Source: Cristatella mucedo (Eukaryota; Bryozoa; Phylactolaemata; Cristatellidae). Taken from it: a DNA stretch of 64,000 nucleotides. The stretch covers positions 11,761,501 through 11,825,500 of the forward strand of contig WPIO01000006.1 in the NCBI GenBank assembly GCA_009760855.2, written 5' to 3'. Of the stretch, positions 62,962-64,000 are shown piece after piece; position 1 is the stretch's first letter; every line of letters starts with the position of its first letter. The notes under the pieces are model-generated. The model was not told where the DNA came from. It ran no database searches and saw only the letters and a list, made by a program, of their open reading frames with translations. The position numbers were made by a program, and so were the translations under genes.

Positions 62962-64000
62962 GTAAACGTTAGGGGCGAGTGCAGGTCGTGCGTGCGCCAT
63001 AGATATAAGCCTCTCCTGGTCGACGGGTCACTACTTGTCGGCTCTCCTGAATGGTCATGCTTCCTGTACGATAGAGCTGATATATAGGCGAAGCTGTCGT
63101 GCAAAGCGAACTCTTTGCTTAGACGCTTTGGTGCAAACCACGCCACGCAGCGGCACTGGTTCTTCACCTCCATGGGAGCAAACTCTGCCTTATCGTCCTA
63201 CCCTTCTCGCTTTGTTCGAGTCGGCCTTCACTGTTTCACCACTCGTATCCGCATCGACAACAGCTAGTGAAATGATTTCGCCGTACGAACGCCGTCGGTA
63301 GAATAATCGCCATTTGTCTCCCTCAGCAAAGTGAACATTCGCCATGGTGGAGCAGTCAGTTTGCTTAGCCGAACAACGATCGTCAGTTGATAAGGTTCGA
63401 GGGTCTCATCCCTTCTTCTGCACTTACCAAGAATATTCATAATAGCGGTGATAATAAAAATGGGTAATGAAAGCAGTGCCAGCCGTCAGTCGGTCAGTCA
63501 GCACCGCTACTGTCTGCAGTCATGCGAGTTACACGGCAGAGCTCTAGCAATCTAGAAGCAAGTCGGTTTTTAAAGATAATAATAGCTTTTTCGTACACAT
63601 CGGACGGTGCACGCTCAAGCGACATTGTTGATCCCTCGTGCGTCACTGCAAACGTCACGAAGACGCTGGTGTCATGAGTGGTTCGGCCAGCGACACTGCC
63701 TTTCAGCCAATGCTCCTGGAGGTATGCACAGGGAGAGATGCGTGGCAAATTTGGCTGCCTTCCTCTATGCTGAAGGTCATATATAGTGCAGGTGCCCTCT
63801 GCAGTTCCGCAAGCAATGCAACTGCAACAGAACATTCTGTAAGCAGTTGAATAAGAGAGACGTGCACGTCAACGACCACGGTTGCTATTATTACTGCTGC
63901 TGCCGGTGAAACAGACACTTCGACAGTAAGCGCGTCTATATGTAGGTCCTAAAATAGGCTCCTCGAAACAAAGCTGCTGCTCCGATGCGTCGTAGCAAAT
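62962..64000 (+). repeat. Repeat R, copy 3 (continues past window end)
   Basis: Homologous to 54332-55360 throughout, with matching landmarks: 'catagatataagcctc', 'gagctgatatataggcgaagctgtcgtgcaaagcgaactct', 'ccatggtggagcagtc', 'aaggttcgagggtctca', 'gcgtcactgcaaacgtcac', 'atgagtggttcggccagcga'. More diverged from copy 1 than copy 2 is. Confidence 0.7.

Noticed and set aside
62661-63173. 170-codon open frame on minus
   Set aside because: Crosses the start of repeat R copy 3, is absent from copy 1, and is of unremarkable composition.

Overview
This is a stretch of animal (invertebrate) nuclear DNA. One spliced host gene runs through it and old retrotransposons fill most of the rest. There are no operons, ribosome binding sites or long uninterrupted host reading frames. 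Coding exons are short, end at GT (once GC) donors and AG acceptors, and are separated by introns from 96 bp to almost 13 kb. The mix of APE-type LINEs of the L2/CR1 kind, tRNA-headed SINEs and Ty3/Gypsy elements fits an arthropod, a lophotrochozoan, a flatworm or an invertebrate deuterostome. The sequence alone does not settle which.

The host gene, on the + strand from about 3841 to 41763, belongs to the CLCA family (calcium-activated chloride channel regulators, which are secreted or membrane-anchored metalloprotease/von Willebrand factor A proteins). Twelve exons can be placed. They join in phase except for one gap: the exon ending at 4835 is in phase 0 and the exon starting at 17603 needs a phase 1 donor, so at least one exon hidden in 4836-17602 was not found. 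The first exons (signal peptide and start of the N-terminal domain) were not found either and probably lie upstream of the window. The zinc-protease motif, the metal-binding site of the von Willebrand domain and a C-terminal membrane helix are all present, so the gene looks functional. A polyadenylation signal follows at 41796.

Region by region: 1-3840 holds LINE pieces and featureless DNA. 3841-4835 holds two CLCA exons around a CT-rich intron. 4836-17602 is a long intron with a 25-bp minisatellite, several LINE copies (one nested in another), SINEs and a TA microsatellite. 17603-18833 has two exons of the von Willebrand domain. 18834-27691 is intron with LINE and SINE relics. 27692-30935 has five exons. 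30936-38608 is intron with a nearly full-length but broken LINE that carries an inserted SINE/LINE chimera. 38609-41763 has the last three exons. From 41764 to the end no host gene was recognised. That part holds LINE fragments, a CT microsatellite that grew inside a LINE tail, two minus-strand Gypsy elements (about 47388-49900 and 55505-57937), and three same-direction copies of a repeat here called R.

The elements form an interacting community. Two LINE families, here called A (tail with a GC-rich hairpin and an ATT repeat) and B (tail ending near a TGTAATGTATCTCCGTC-like motif), account for over twenty fragments. The tRNA-headed SINEs end in a tail homologous to the LINE A tail, which suggests that LINE A moved them. 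No novel defence or metabolic system was found. The most informative observations concern how these elements nest in, fuse with and use one another.
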